This document shows, piece after piece, positions 9,180 through 17,258 of a stretch of DNA of 64,000 bases. A program made the translations under genes and the position numbers. The notes beneath the pieces were generated by a model. It did not search any database. It worked only from the letters and a program-made list of their open reading frames with translations, and was not told the DNA's origin. The stretch comes from Mycolicibacterium aubagnense (GTDB lineage: Bacteria; Actinomycetota; Actinomycetes; Mycobacteriales; Mycobacteriaceae). Each line of letters opens with the position of its first letter. Position 1 is the stretch's first letter. The stretch covers positions 5,642,001 through 5,706,000 of the forward strand of contig NZ_AP022577.1 in NCBI RefSeq assembly GCF_010730955.1, written 5' to 3'.

Positions 9180-9322
9180 GACCGCCGAGCGTATTGCGGC
9201 AGAGGAGTTTCCGGTCTCGGTCGTCCCTTACAGCGGGACAACCCATAAATCGGCCGCGTCGTTGCTGTTAGACCTGAAACATCAAACTGCAGCCCAGTTT
9301 TCTACGTGAGGATGGTCGTCAG

Positions 9323-10453
9323 ATGACGCTGGATGATGTCGACGTTCGCCAGATCGAAGCCCGTGATGCACCAACCCGGTTCGCCCGCGGTTGGCACTGC
9401 CTCGGCCTGACCAAAGACCTCGGTGACGGCAAGCCGCACTCGATCAACGCGTTCGGCCAGAAACTTGTCGTGTTCCGCGGCGAAGACGGCCGGCTCAACG
9501 TGCTGGACAGCTACTGCCGGCACATGGGCGGCGACCTGAGCCAGGGCACCGTCAAAGGCAACGCGATCGCCTGCCCGTTCCACGACTGGCGCTGGGGCGG
9601 CGACGGCAAGTGCACGCTGGTGCCGTACGCCAAGCGCACGCCGCGGCTCGCGCGCACCGCGAAGTGGGAGACCCTCGAGCAGGACGGGATGCTCTTCATC
9701 TGGAACGACCCCGAGGGCAGCGCGCCGCCGGAGGACAACTACATCCCGCGCATCGAGCAGGCCGGCAGTGACGAGTGGACCGATTGGCATTGGTACACAA
9801 CGGTTGTCAACGTCAACTGCCGTGAGATCATCGACAATGTCGTCGACATGGCGCACTTCTTCTACATCCACGGCTCGGTGCCGTCGCACTTCAAGAACAT
9901 CTTCGAAGGCCAGGTCGCGACGCAGTACATGAACGGTGGCGGCCGCGAGGACATGCAGGGCACCGAAAGCGCGAAGATGCTCGGTTCGACATCGGTGGCG
10001 TCGTACTACGGACCGTCCTTCATGATCGACGATCTGACGTACCACTACCCCGAAGCCGATCACAAGACCGTCCTGATCAATTGCCACTACCCGATCGACG
10101 CGAATTCCTTTGTGCTGCAGTACGGAATCATCGTGAAGAAGGTCGAGGGATTGCCCGAGGACGCTGCTATGGCCACCGCGGTCGCGCTCGGTGACTGGGT
10201 GGCCCGGGGCTTCGAGCAGGACGTGGAGATCTGGAAGAACAAGACCCGCATCGACAACCCGCTGCTGGTGGAAGAGGATGGCCCGGTTTATCAGCTGCGC
10301 CGGTGGTATGAGCAGTTCTACGTCGACGCCGCGGACGTGGTGCCGGAGATGACCGATCGCTTCGAATATGAACTCGACACCACCGTCCCCCGCGAGGCTT
10401 GGACCAAGGAGATGGCAGCGAACATCGCCGCGCGGGCCGCGGAGGCGGTCTGA
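9323..10453 (+). CDS. KshA-like Rieske oxygenase (3-ketosteroid 9-alpha-hydroxylase, oxygenase component)
   Basis: 376-residue Rieske non-haem iron oxygenase. The [2Fe-2S] ligands are Cys65-x-His67 and Cys84-x2-His87 (CRHMGG and CPFHDWRW). The C-terminal catalytic domain carries NCREIIDNVVDMAHFFYIH, which supplies the histidine iron ligands, and the KshA-like segment KTRIDNPLLVEEDGPVYQLRRWYEQFY. KshA hydroxylates C9 of 3-ketosteroids and, with KstD, triggers ring B opening. The reductase KshB is not in the window. The start has a GAGGA ribosome site. Its stop shares one base with the next start. The sequence is close to but clearly distinct from M. tuberculosis KshA, so it is probably a paralogue. 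Confidence 0.87.
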   Translation: MTLDDVDVRQIEARDAPTRFARGWHCLGLTKDLGDGKPHSINAFGQKLVVFRGEDGRLNVLDSYCRHMGGDLSQGTVKGNAIACPFHDWRWGGDGKCTLVPYAKRTPRLARTAKWETLEQDGMLFIWNDPEGSAPPEDNYIPRIEQAGSDEWTDWHWYTTVVNVNCREIIDNVVDMAHFFYIHGSVPSHFKNIFEGQVATQYMNGGGREDMQGTESAKMLGSTSVASYYGPSFMIDDLTYHYPEADHKTVLINCHYPIDANSFVLQYGIIVKKVEGLPEDAAMATAVALGDWVARGFEQDVEIWKNKTRIDNPLLVEEDGPVYQLRRWYEQFYVDAADVVPEMTDRFEYELDTTVPREAWTKEMAANIAARAAEAV

Positions 10454-10722
10454 TGACTGTGCGGCCCGACGTCCGATTGGCCGACATGCCGATGGTGCCG
10501 GTTGCTTGTCGCGCCTGCGGCGCAGAGGTTTTGGCGCGCAAAGGCAGCTGGCAGCAGACCAGTGTGCAGTGGACTCGCGAGTCGGCTGCGATGTGTGAGG
10601 AACGCCGGACGTTCGAGCAATTGCCGGGGCGAATCTTCCTGGCCTGTGGCCAGCTGAAGGAGGCCATCGCCGCCGCGGTGGCGGCCGGTGTCGTGCACGT
10701 CGTCCAAGCGGACTCGGGCTGA
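10453..10722 (+). CDS. Small Cys-motif protein coupled to KshA-like gene
   Basis: 89-residue product MTVRPDVRLADMPMVPVACRACGAEV... with a CxxC pair (CRAC, about residues 19-22) and two later Cys residues, which could bind a metal. I do not recognise a named family. Its ATG overlaps the KshA-like stop by one base, and the SDR gene follows 26 bp later, so it is translationally coupled to the oxygenase. A role as an accessory or redox protein is inference from position only. Confidence 0.65.
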   Translation: MTVRPDVRLADMPMVPVACRACGAEVLARKGSWQQTSVQWTRESAAMCEERRTFEQLPGRIFLACGQLKEAIAAAVAAGVVHVVQADSG

Positions 10723-10748
10723 CGAACTGGGCGTGGCACCATAGCCGC

Positions 10749-11549
10749 ATGAGCTCAGACAAGCGGGTCGCGGTCGTCACCGGCGCCAGCAGGGGTGCCG
10801 GCAAGGGGATTGCCGCGGCGTTGGTTGCCGACGGGTGGACGGTCTACCTGACCGGCCGCACCGTCACCGACCCCGGTGACGGCGGCATCGCGGTCCCGGT
10901 GGATCATCGCGACGACGATGCGGTGGCCGCACTGTTCGCCCGGGTGGCCGACGAGGCCGGCCGGCTCGATCTGCTGGTCAACAATGCCGCCGTGGTGCAC
11001 GACAACCTCGTCGACCCGAAGCCGTTCTGGGAGAAGCCGATCGGCTTGGGTGACGTACTCGATGTCGGCCTCCGGTCGGCCTATGTCGCGTCCTGGCATG
11101 CCGCCCCGCTGCTGGTGGCCCAGGAACGCGGGCTGATCGCGTTCACGTCGTCTCCCGGCTCGGTGTGCTACATGCACGGGCCCGCCTATGGCGCGCAGAA
11201 GGCCGGTGTGGACAAGATGGCGGCCGACATGGCCGTCGACTTCCACGGCACCGGCGTGTCGACGCTGTCCATCTGGATGGGCATTCTGCTCACCGACAAG
11301 TTCATGCAGGCGTTCGACGCCGAGACGCTGGCCAAGGCCGCAGGAAATTTCGAAACGCCGGAGTTCATCGGCCATGTGATCAACGCGCTGTACCAGGACC
11401 CGGACCTGGACGGTATCAGCGGGCAGACCGTGATCGCCGCGGAAGAAGCCCAGCGCTACGGCATCACCGACGTCGACGGCCGGACGCCGCCTTCGCATCG
11501 GGCGATGCTTGGTGATCCGCGGGTGCCCAGCGACGTGATCGTCCGCTGA
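10749..11549 (+). CDS. SDR family oxidoreductase
   Basis: 266-residue short-chain dehydrogenase with cofactor motif TGASRGAGKG (about residues 11-20), NNAA structural motif and YGAQK catalytic Tyr/Lys. It lies downstream of the KshA-like pair and likely oxidises or reduces a hydroxyl/keto group on the same type of substrate; the substrate is not predictable. The stop codon (11547-11549) falls inside the first unit of a 26-bp tandem repeat. Confidence 0.85.
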   Translation: MSSDKRVAVVTGASRGAGKGIAAALVADGWTVYLTGRTVTDPGDGGIAVPVDHRDDDAVAALFARVADEAGRLDLLVNNAAVVHDNLVDPKPFWEKPIGLGDVLDVGLRSAYVASWHAAPLLVAQERGLIAFTSSPGSVCYMHGPAYGAQKAGVDKMAADMAVDFHGTGVSTLSIWMGILLTDKFMQAFDAETLAKAAGNFETPEFIGHVINALYQDPDLDGISGQTVIAAEEAQRYGITDVDGRTPPSHRAMLGDPRVPSDVIVR

Positions 11550-11634
11550 GCGGACAGTCGGACACAGTCCGCTGAGCGGACAGTCGGACACAGTCCGTTG
11601 AGCGGACAGTCGGACACAGTCCGCTGAGGGGGAC
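11541..11634. repeat. 26-bp tandem repeat with palindromic core (3.6 copies)
   Basis: Units begin at 11541, 11567 and 11593, with a partial unit from 11619. Each contains the near-perfect palindrome GTCCGCTGAGCGGAC (7-bp arms, one central base) followed by AGTCGGACACA. Unit 3 differs by one base (C to T). The array sits between two convergent SDR genes and supplies the stop codon of the first. Each unit can fold into a hairpin, so the array may act as a two-way terminator. Confidence 0.85.
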
Positions 11635-11668
11635 TGAGTAGCAGGGTCTGCTGAGCACCCGCGGAGGT

Positions 11669-12451
11669 CTAGCAGTGGGCGCCGCCGTCGATCCGGATCT
11701 CGGTTCCGGTGAGGAACGCGCCGTCATCGGACGCCGCCATGGCGACCACCGCGGCGACAGCACTGGGGTCACCCAGGTTCGCGTCGTTGCCGGTGTTGAG
11801 CACGGGGACCTGCTTGGTCCACAGGCCATAATCGGTGCCCTGGGGCATCTTGGCGAATGTGCCGTTGGCGAGCGGGGTGGAGACGCCACCGGGTTGGATG
11901 TTCACGGCGCGAAGCCCCTGCTTGGCGTATTCGAGCGCCAACGAGTGAGTAAAGCTCAGGATGCCGCCCTTGCTGGCGGAATAGGCCGCCATGTACGGGT
12001 GGGCGTAGCTCGCCGAGGTCGAGGTGAAGTTGATGATCACGCCGCGCCCGGAGGCGAGCAGTGCCGGCAGGGCCTGGCGGGTCATCAGGAAGGTGCCGGT
12101 CAGGTTGACCGCGATGATGCGGTTCCAGTCGGCCAGCGTGGTTTCGTGGGTGTGCGAGCAGGTCTCGATCGCGGCCACGTTGACCAGCACGTCCAGGCCG
12201 CCCAGGTCGGCGATCGCGGCGTCGACGCCCGAGGTGACGTCCTCTTCGGACGAGATGTCGAGCACCGTGTTGGTCAGACGCGTTGCGGTGCCGGCTTTTT
12301 CGGCGGCTTCTCGGGTCCGGGCCAGTCCCTCGGCGGAGATGTCGCACGCGACGATGGTGCCGCCCTCGTCGAGCAGGCGGGCCACGGTGGCCTGGCCGAT
12401 GCCCGATCCGGCGCCGGTCACGACGACCCGGCGGTCGCTGAATCTATCCAT
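11669..12451 (-). CDS. SDR family oxidoreductase
   Basis: 260-residue short-chain dehydrogenase: cofactor motif TGAGSGIGQAT (about residues 12-22), the catalytic Ser region TSTSASY, YSASK (Tyr/Lys), and C-terminal FLTGTEIRIDGGAHC. The ATG at 12451 is chosen because AAAGGA lies 9 nt upstream and the family N-terminus fits; longer starts enter the upstream gene spacer. It follows the SMP-30-like gene by 84 bp on the same strand, and the pair is divergent from a TetR gene that probably controls both. Confidence 0.85.
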   Translation of the reverse strand: MDRFSDRRVVVTGAGSGIGQATVARLLDEGGTIVACDISAEGLARTREAAEKAGTATRLTNTVLDISSEEDVTSGVDAAIADLGGLDVLVNVAAIETCSHTHETTLADWNRIIAVNLTGTFLMTRQALPALLASGRGVIINFTSTSASYAHPYMAAYSASKGGILSFTHSLALEYAKQGLRAVNIQPGGVSTPLANGTFAKMPQGTDYGLWTKQVPVLNTGNDANLGDPSAVAAVVAMAASDDGAFLTGTEIRIDGGAHC

Positions 12452-12535
12452 GCTGCAAGTCCTTTCGTTGCCGGAGGATTCTTGCGGTACCCGTCTCCCG
12501 CGGGACGGCCGTGGTCCGGTCACCGGGATGTCTTC

Positions 12536-13480
12536 TCAGCCGGCGGCCGGCGTGAGCTTGCGGATGGTGCCGAGCAGGTCGGTGCTGTACAGGGAGTGGG
12601 GGTCCCATCCCGGGCCCGCGCCGAAGCGGACCGAGGTGCTGCCGAACAGTCCCGACGCCAGGATGCATGCGGCGTGCCGGTCGAGATCGATACGGACGAT
12701 GTCGCCGCCGTCCATCGCCAGGTAGACCAGGCCATCCGGGCCGACCGTGAGGTCGTCTGGGAAGCCGAACAGCCCCAACAATCCCAGATTGACGGTGCGG
12801 AGGTGGTCCGGGTGGTCCAGATCCACGAACGCCAGGGTGCTGACGGGGTGCAGGTCCATTGATGCGACGACGGCGTTGTGGGCCGCGTCGTACGCCAGGC
12901 CATTGGCCATCGTCACCGACGGTGCGAAGCGGGTTTCGCGGGCACCGTCGGCGCTGATCTTGGTCAGTCCGGTGGTCCAGCCCACGTTGCGGGAGACGAC
13001 GAACGAACCGTCGGGCAGTCGGACCATGCCGTTGGGCATGGTGAGTGTGACGGCGATCGTCGTCAGCGCCCCGGTGCCGAGGTCCACTCGGTCGATGGTG
13101 CCGTCCGTGCTGCCGAAGACGCCGGACAGGAAGCTGTTGCCGGTGGTGAAGTAGGCCGCGCCGTCGGCGGCGGTAATGCTGCCGGGCGCAGCGACATTCG
13201 GTATGAACGTGCTGCCCTTGCCGTCCGGTGTGAGGCGGTAGAGCTGCCCGGAGTTGCCGACCGTGCGCGACACCAGCATGGTGCCCGCGCCGTCGAATCC
13301 GAGATTTTCCAGTGAACCCAGGCCGCTCGCGACCGTGGTGACCCGCCACGGGCACCGGGTGATCGCGACCGCGGCGGCCGGCGTCGCCGGTCCGCCGAGA
13401 ACCGTCATCAGCGCCACGGTTGCGCTCAGCGCCAGGCAGACGACGGGCCGATGTCTCCGGGGTCGCGCATCACGACTCAT
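12536..13480 (-). CDS. Secreted SMP-30/gluconolactonase-like beta-propeller protein
   Basis: 314-residue exported protein. A signal peptide covers about residues 1-38 (RRHRPVVCLALSATVALMTVLGG...PAAAVA). The rest consists of repeated blades with NGM/NGL and DG turns (LTMPNGMVRLPDGSF, TMANGLAYDAAHN, FPDDLTVGPDGLVYLA), typical of SMP-30/LRE-type six-bladed propellers, which are often metal-dependent lactonases or esterases. The catalytic activity is not predictable. The ATG has a strong GGAGGAAAG ribosome site. It lies 102 bp from the divergent TetR gene, with two palindromes in between. Confidence 0.8.
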   Translation of the reverse strand: MSRDARPRRHRPVVCLALSATVALMTVLGGPATPAAAVAITRCPWRVTTVASGLGSLENLGFDGAGTMLVSRTVGNSGQLYRLTPDGKGSTFIPNVAAPGSITAADGAAYFTTGNSFLSGVFGSTDGTIDRVDLGTGALTTIAVTLTMPNGMVRLPDGSFVVSRNVGWTTGLTKISADGARETRFAPSVTMANGLAYDAAHNAVVASMDLHPVSTLAFVDLDHPDHLRTVNLGLLGLFGFPDDLTVGPDGLVYLAMDGGDIVRIDLDRHAACILASGLFGSTSVRFGAGPGWDPHSLYSTDLLGTIRKLTPAAG

Positions 13481-13530
13481 CAGCTTTCCTCCGCCCCTGC
13501 GCCGTCAGTGTCCGGCGCCTCGATCAGCTC

Positions 13531-13550
13531 CGAGTACGTGGTCGTACTCG
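13531..13550. promoter_or_regulatory. TetR operator 1 (perfect palindrome)
   Basis: CGAGTACG-TGGT-CGTACTCG: perfect 8-bp arms around a 4-bp spacer, in the divergent region between the SMP-30-like gene and the TetR gene. The core AGTACG-N4-CGTACT is shared with operator 2. Confidence 0.8.
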
Positions 13551-13562
13551 CACGTCAGGGGA

Positions 13563-13582
13563 CAGTACGATAACGTACTGGA
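13563..13582 (+). promoter_or_regulatory. TetR operator 2 overlapping a leaderless promoter
   Basis: CAGTACG-ATAA-CGTACTG (13563-13580) is a perfect 7-bp dyad whose core matches operator 1. The -10 element TAACGT (13571-13576) lies within it and ends 6 nt before the TetR ATG at 13583, so repressor binding would block the promoter directly. Confidence 0.75.
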
Positions 13583-14200
13583 ATGCGCAACGCGGAGGCC
13601 GAAGACAGCAGCGAAGGCGGTGAGCGGGGCGCGGCGCGTCAGCGGTTCGTTGACGCGCTCGCCGCCCTGATCGAGGATCGCGGCTACCCCGCGACGTCCG
13701 TGGTCGACATCGTGCGGGTGGCGCAGGCCTCCAAGACCACTTTCTACCTACATTTCGCGAACAAGCAGGAGTGCTACCTGGCGTTGCTGGCCTCGGTGAC
13801 CGACGATCTGGTCGCCGACATCCGGCAGGCCGTCGACTCAGATGCGCACTGGCACAATCAGATTCGCCAGATGTTCACCGCCTACATCACGCACCTCACT
13901 GCGCGCCCGGCGATTTCGCTGAGTTGGGTACGCGATCTCCCGGCGCTGGGGGCGGCGGCCCGTCCGATACAGCGGCGCAATTTCGCTGAATTGGCGACTC
14001 TGCTCGGAGAACTCAGCACCAACCCCGGATTTCAGCGTGCTCAGCTGCCGCCCGTCACCAAGCCCAAAGCCGTGATGCTGTTGGCCGGCGTGCGGGAGTT
14101 GGCCGCCCAAACCGCCGAAGACGGCCTGGACATCGAAACGGTCATCGGTCCGGCAACCGACATCGCCATCAGCATCCTGGCGGCAGGGCAGTCGCAGTAA
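13583..14200 (+). CDS. TetR family transcriptional regulator
   Basis: 205-residue regulator with the TetR helix-turn-helix at about residues 35-65 (SVVDIVRVAQASKTTFYLHFANKQECYLALL). The C-terminal domain is divergent. Two matching perfect palindromes lie between it and the SMP-30/SDR operon, one over its own -10 element, so autorepression together with repression of that operon is well supported by sequence. Its stop is 6 bp from the end of the convergent permease gene. Confidence 0.9.
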   Translation: MRNAEAEDSSEGGERGAARQRFVDALAALIEDRGYPATSVVDIVRVAQASKTTFYLHFANKQECYLALLASVTDDLVADIRQAVDSDAHWHNQIRQMFTAYITHLTARPAISLSWVRDLPALGAAARPIQRRNFAELATLLGELSTNPGFQRAQLPPVTKPKAVMLLAGVRELAAQTAEDGLDIETVIGPATDIAISILAAGQSQ

Positions 14201-14206
14201 CACTGG

Positions 14207-15640
14207 TCAGGTGTCGAGTGCGTTCACCAGGAGTTCGTCGTCGGCCGGGGCCGGGGCGTCGTCCTCGGCGACGGGTGCGGCACGTCGCCGGACCACCTCG
14301 AAGGCGACCAGGATGACCAACAGGGTGACACCGCTCATCAGGAACTGGGACCGGGTGCCCGGCAGGACCGCCATCGCCAGGATGACGGTGGCCATCAGGG
14401 TGATGGTGGCGTAGCTCAGCCACGGGAACAGCCACATTTTCAGTTTCAGTGTGCCCGGTGCGGTCCGCTCGACGCGGCGGCGGAGGACGACCTGGGATAT
14501 CGCGATGATCAGGTAGACGAACAGCGCGACGGCGCCGTAGGAGTTGATCAGGAAGTTGAACACCACGTCGCCCCACACGTAGGTCGCGGCGACCGACGCG
14601 TAGCCGACGGCGGTACCCAGCAGAATCGCGCGGCGCGGGACCCCACCGGGGGACAGCTTGGTGAAGAACCGCGGTGCATCGCCGGAGGTCGTGAGCGCGA
14701 ACAACATTCGCGAGGTGCTGTACAACGCCGAGTTGAGGCAGGACAACACCGCGGTGAGCACGATGACGTTCATGATCGTCGCGACGCCCGGGATTCCGAG
14801 CACCGTCAGCACCGACGCGTAGGGACTGATGCTCACGCTCTTGGTGTTCCACGGCTGGAGGGCCACCACCACGAGGATCGATCCGACGTAGAACGCGATG
14901 ATGCGGAACACGATCGACTTCATCGCGCGCGTCACCGCGCGTTCGGGTTCATCGGATTCGGCGGCGGCTATGGTGACGATCTCGGCGCCCGTGTAGAAGG
15001 CGACGCAGGGCACCACGGCGGCCAGCACGGCACCCCAACCGAGCGGTGCGAAGCCGCCGTGATCGATGAGGTTGGCCAGGCCTGGCGTCGAATGCGGCCA
15101 GAGTCCGGTGATCCACAGGGCGCCCATGGCCAGGAACACCACGATCGCAATGACTTTCACCGACGAGAACCAGTACTCGAATTCCCCGAATGAGCGTGCG
15201 GAGACCAGATTGGTCGCAGTGAGCGCAAGCATCAGGCCGAGGCTCAAGGCCCACAGCGGCACAGCGGGGAGCCAGAGCTGCACGATCCGTCCGCCGGCCA
15301 CGGCTTCGACGGCGACGACGATGACGAAGAAATACCAGTACATCCAGCCGGTGACGAAGCCGCCACGGCGCCCGAGTGCTTGCCGGGCGTAGACGTAGAA
15401 CGACCCGACCACCGGCCGCGCCACGGCCATCTCGGCGAGCATCCGCATGATCAGCACGGTGATGATGCCGCCGATCAGGAACGACACGATGGCCGCGGGG
15501 CCGGCGCTGCCGATAACCACGCCGCTACCGACGAACAGCCCGGCGCCGATCACCCCGCCCAACGCGATCAGGTTCACATGCCTGCGCTGCAGGCCTTTTC
15601 CCAGCCGTGCATCACCGGCCTTGAGCTCTGAACTCACCAC
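14207..15640 (-). CDS. APC family amino acid permease
   Basis: 477-residue inner-membrane transporter with about 12 transmembrane helices. The first helices carry the APC motif NLIALGGVIGAGLFVGSG; the segment following shows AEMAVARPVVGSFYVYARQALG, as in proton-coupled amino acid permeases (AAT/GabP subfamily). Substrate is not predictable at residue level. The start is GTG (15640). No neighbouring metabolic gene suggests a substrate. Confidence 0.87.
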   Translation of the reverse strand: MVSSELKAGDARLGKGLQRRHVNLIALGGVIGAGLFVGSGVVIGSAGPAAIVSFLIGGIITVLIMRMLAEMAVARPVVGSFYVYARQALGRRGGFVTGWMYWYFFVIVVAVEAVAGGRIVQLWLPAVPLWALSLGLMLALTATNLVSARSFGEFEYWFSSVKVIAIVVFLAMGALWITGLWPHSTPGLANLIDHGGFAPLGWGAVLAAVVPCVAFYTGAEIVTIAAAESDEPERAVTRAMKSIVFRIIAFYVGSILVVVALQPWNTKSVSISPYASVLTVLGIPGVATIMNVIVLTAVLSCLNSALYSTSRMLFALTTSGDAPRFFTKLSPGGVPRRAILLGTAVGYASVAATYVWGDVVFNFLINSYGAVALFVYLIIAISQVVLRRRVERTAPGTLKLKMWLFPWLSYATITLMATVILAMAVLPGTRSQFLMSGVTLLVILVAFEVVRRRAAPVAEDDAPAPADDELLVNALDT

Positions 15641-15706
15641 CGACGCGACGATGCCGCAGTTTCGCGCGCCGGCCCACCGTTGTGGTCACCGTGCGTTTAT
15701 CAGCCT

Positions 15707-16219
15707 TCAGCCTCGGGTCGGCACCGCGAGTGCCCAGCCCAGGACGCCGGTGGCCGCGGTGTTGGCCAGAGCTCGAATGACGTTCCAGCGCACCCACGAT
15801 GACTCGAACTGCTGCCGTAGTGACGCGAGATCGGCGGGGTTGGTCGAGCCGGCCGCGGTGGCGAGCTTGTCGTTCAGCGGCACGTTGAGCACCGACGTGA
15901 TGGCGAGGCTCGCGACGTTGAGGGCCAAGCCGATGCCGATCCAGACCAGGACCGGACGGGCGCCGGGCTTGAGATAGCACGCCCCGGCCAGTGCGGTGAA
16001 GCCGACCGATCCGAGGAAGATCAGCAGGAACGGCGGATTGACGATGACAACATTGATCTTGTTCATGACGTCGATGAAGGTCCGGTCGTCGAACGCGCCG
16101 AGCGCGGGCATCACCGACACCGCATACGCGTAGTACAGGCCGGCGAGGAGCCCGGAGGACAGCAGAGCGACGATGAGCGCCGTCGTGCCGAGCGGCTGGG
16201 GCAGCTTGCTGAAAGTCAT
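15707..16219 (-). CDS. DUF1772 / anthrone oxygenase-like membrane protein
   Basis: 170-residue protein with four predicted transmembrane helices (about residues 10-30, 55-75, 82-102 and 145-165), beginning MTFSKLPQPLGTTALIVALLSSGLLAGLYYAYAVSVMPAL. This layout, with the ALGAFDDRTFIDVMNKIN loop, is that of DUF1772 proteins, some of which are annotated anthrone oxygenases. In-frame ATGs at 16255 and 16276 would add short extensions; 16219 is preferred because helix 1 follows directly. It is divergent from an AraC-type gene that may control it. Confidence 0.75.
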   Translation of the reverse strand: MTFSKLPQPLGTTALIVALLSSGLLAGLYYAYAVSVMPALGAFDDRTFIDVMNKINVVIVNPPFLLIFLGSVGFTALAGACYLKPGARPVLVWIGIGLALNVASLAITSVLNVPLNDKLATAAGSTNPADLASLRQQFESSWVRWNVIRALANTAATGVLGWALAVPTRG

Positions 16220-16307
16220 GAGCTGACCGTATTGATCGAGCGTTGGACGATCCATCGTCAACAGGCTCAGTTCCATACGCGAGCGTCTACATCGGCCTTC
16301 GTCTAGC

Positions 16308-17258
16308 GTGGATGCGGTGGACGCCCTGGCCGGTTTACTGGAAGGGCCACGTGCTCGTGGCGCATTTCTGATGCGCTCGTTGCTCGACCCGCCGTGGGCG
16401 CTACGGGTGCAGGACCGGGCTCCGCTCACCATCGTGGTGGTGGCCCGCGGGTCGGCGACGGTCCTCCCGGACGGTGCCGCCGGCCGGCGGCTCGAGGCGG
16501 GCGACATTGCGATCTTCCGTGGACCCGACGGCTATACCGTCGCCGATGATGCCGCCACCGCACCCGCGATCGTCGTGCACCCGGGACAGGTCACCACGAC
16601 CATCGATGGTGAACCACTGTGCGAGGCACTGAGTCTGGGGATTCGCAGCTGGGGCACCCGTCCCGACGCAGAGACCCTGTTGATCACCGGAGCCTACGAG
16701 GAAGTCGGTGCGGTCTGCCGGCGACTGCTGACCGCACTGCCGCCACTGGTGGTGGTCCGGCAGGGCGAGGTCAACAGTATGTTGGTCGATCTCCTGCTCG
16801 ATGAGATGTCGCGCGATGAGCCGGCACAAGGTGCGGTGCTCGACCGAATGCTCGATCTGCTCACCATTGCGGCGTTGCGTAGCTGGTTCTCTCGTGAAGA
16901 GGCGCCGGCCTGGTATCGCGCGTATCGGGATCCTCAGGTGGGCACGGCTCTTCGGCTGATCGAGAACAATCCGGCACATCCCTGGACCGTGGGGTCGCTG
17001 GCCGCCGAGGTCGGGCTGTCCCGGGCAGCACTGGCGCGTCGATTCACCCAACTCGTCGGCGAACCACCGATGGCACTGCTGACCGAGATTCGCCTGGCGC
17101 TGGCCGTCGACCTGCTGCGCGGGTCCGACGCCACGATCGAAGCCGTTGCGCGCGACGTCGGCTATGGCACCGCCTTCGCGCTGAGTACCGCGATCAAGCG
17201 CCGTTACGGCATGAGCCCCAAGGTAATTCGCGCCCAGGGGAGCTCGTCGGGCGATTAG
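16308..17258 (+). CDS. AraC family transcriptional regulator
   Basis: 316-residue regulator with an N-terminal cupin sensor domain (about residues 15-190, AraC-binding-like: LEAGDIAIFRGPDGYTV) and a C-terminal AraC DNA-binding domain with two helix-turn-helices (about 215-305: WTVGSLAAEVGLSRAALARRFTQLVGEPPMALL and ATIEAVARDVGYGTAFALSTAIKRRYG). The GTG at 16308 is the likely start. It is divergent from the DUF1772 gene, a common pairing. Its last 4 nt overlap the convergent SDR gene. Confidence 0.85.
   Translation: MDAVDALAGLLEGPRARGAFLMRSLLDPPWALRVQDRAPLTIVVVARGSATVLPDGAAGRRLEAGDIAIFRGPDGYTVADDAATAPAIVVHPGQVTTTIDGEPLCEALSLGIRSWGTRPDAETLLITGAYEEVGAVCRRLLTALPPLVVVRQGEVNSMLVDLLLDEMSRDEPAQGAVLDRMLDLLTIAALRSWFSREEAPAWYRAYRDPQVGTALRLIENNPAHPWTVGSLAAEVGLSRAALARRFTQLVGEPPMALLTEIRLALAVDLLRGSDATIEAVARDVGYGTAFALSTAIKRRYGMSPKVIRAQGSSSGD

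Noticed and set aside
11541..11634. CRISPR array
   Set aside because: Units are contiguous 26-bp tandem repeats without spacers, and no cas genes are present.
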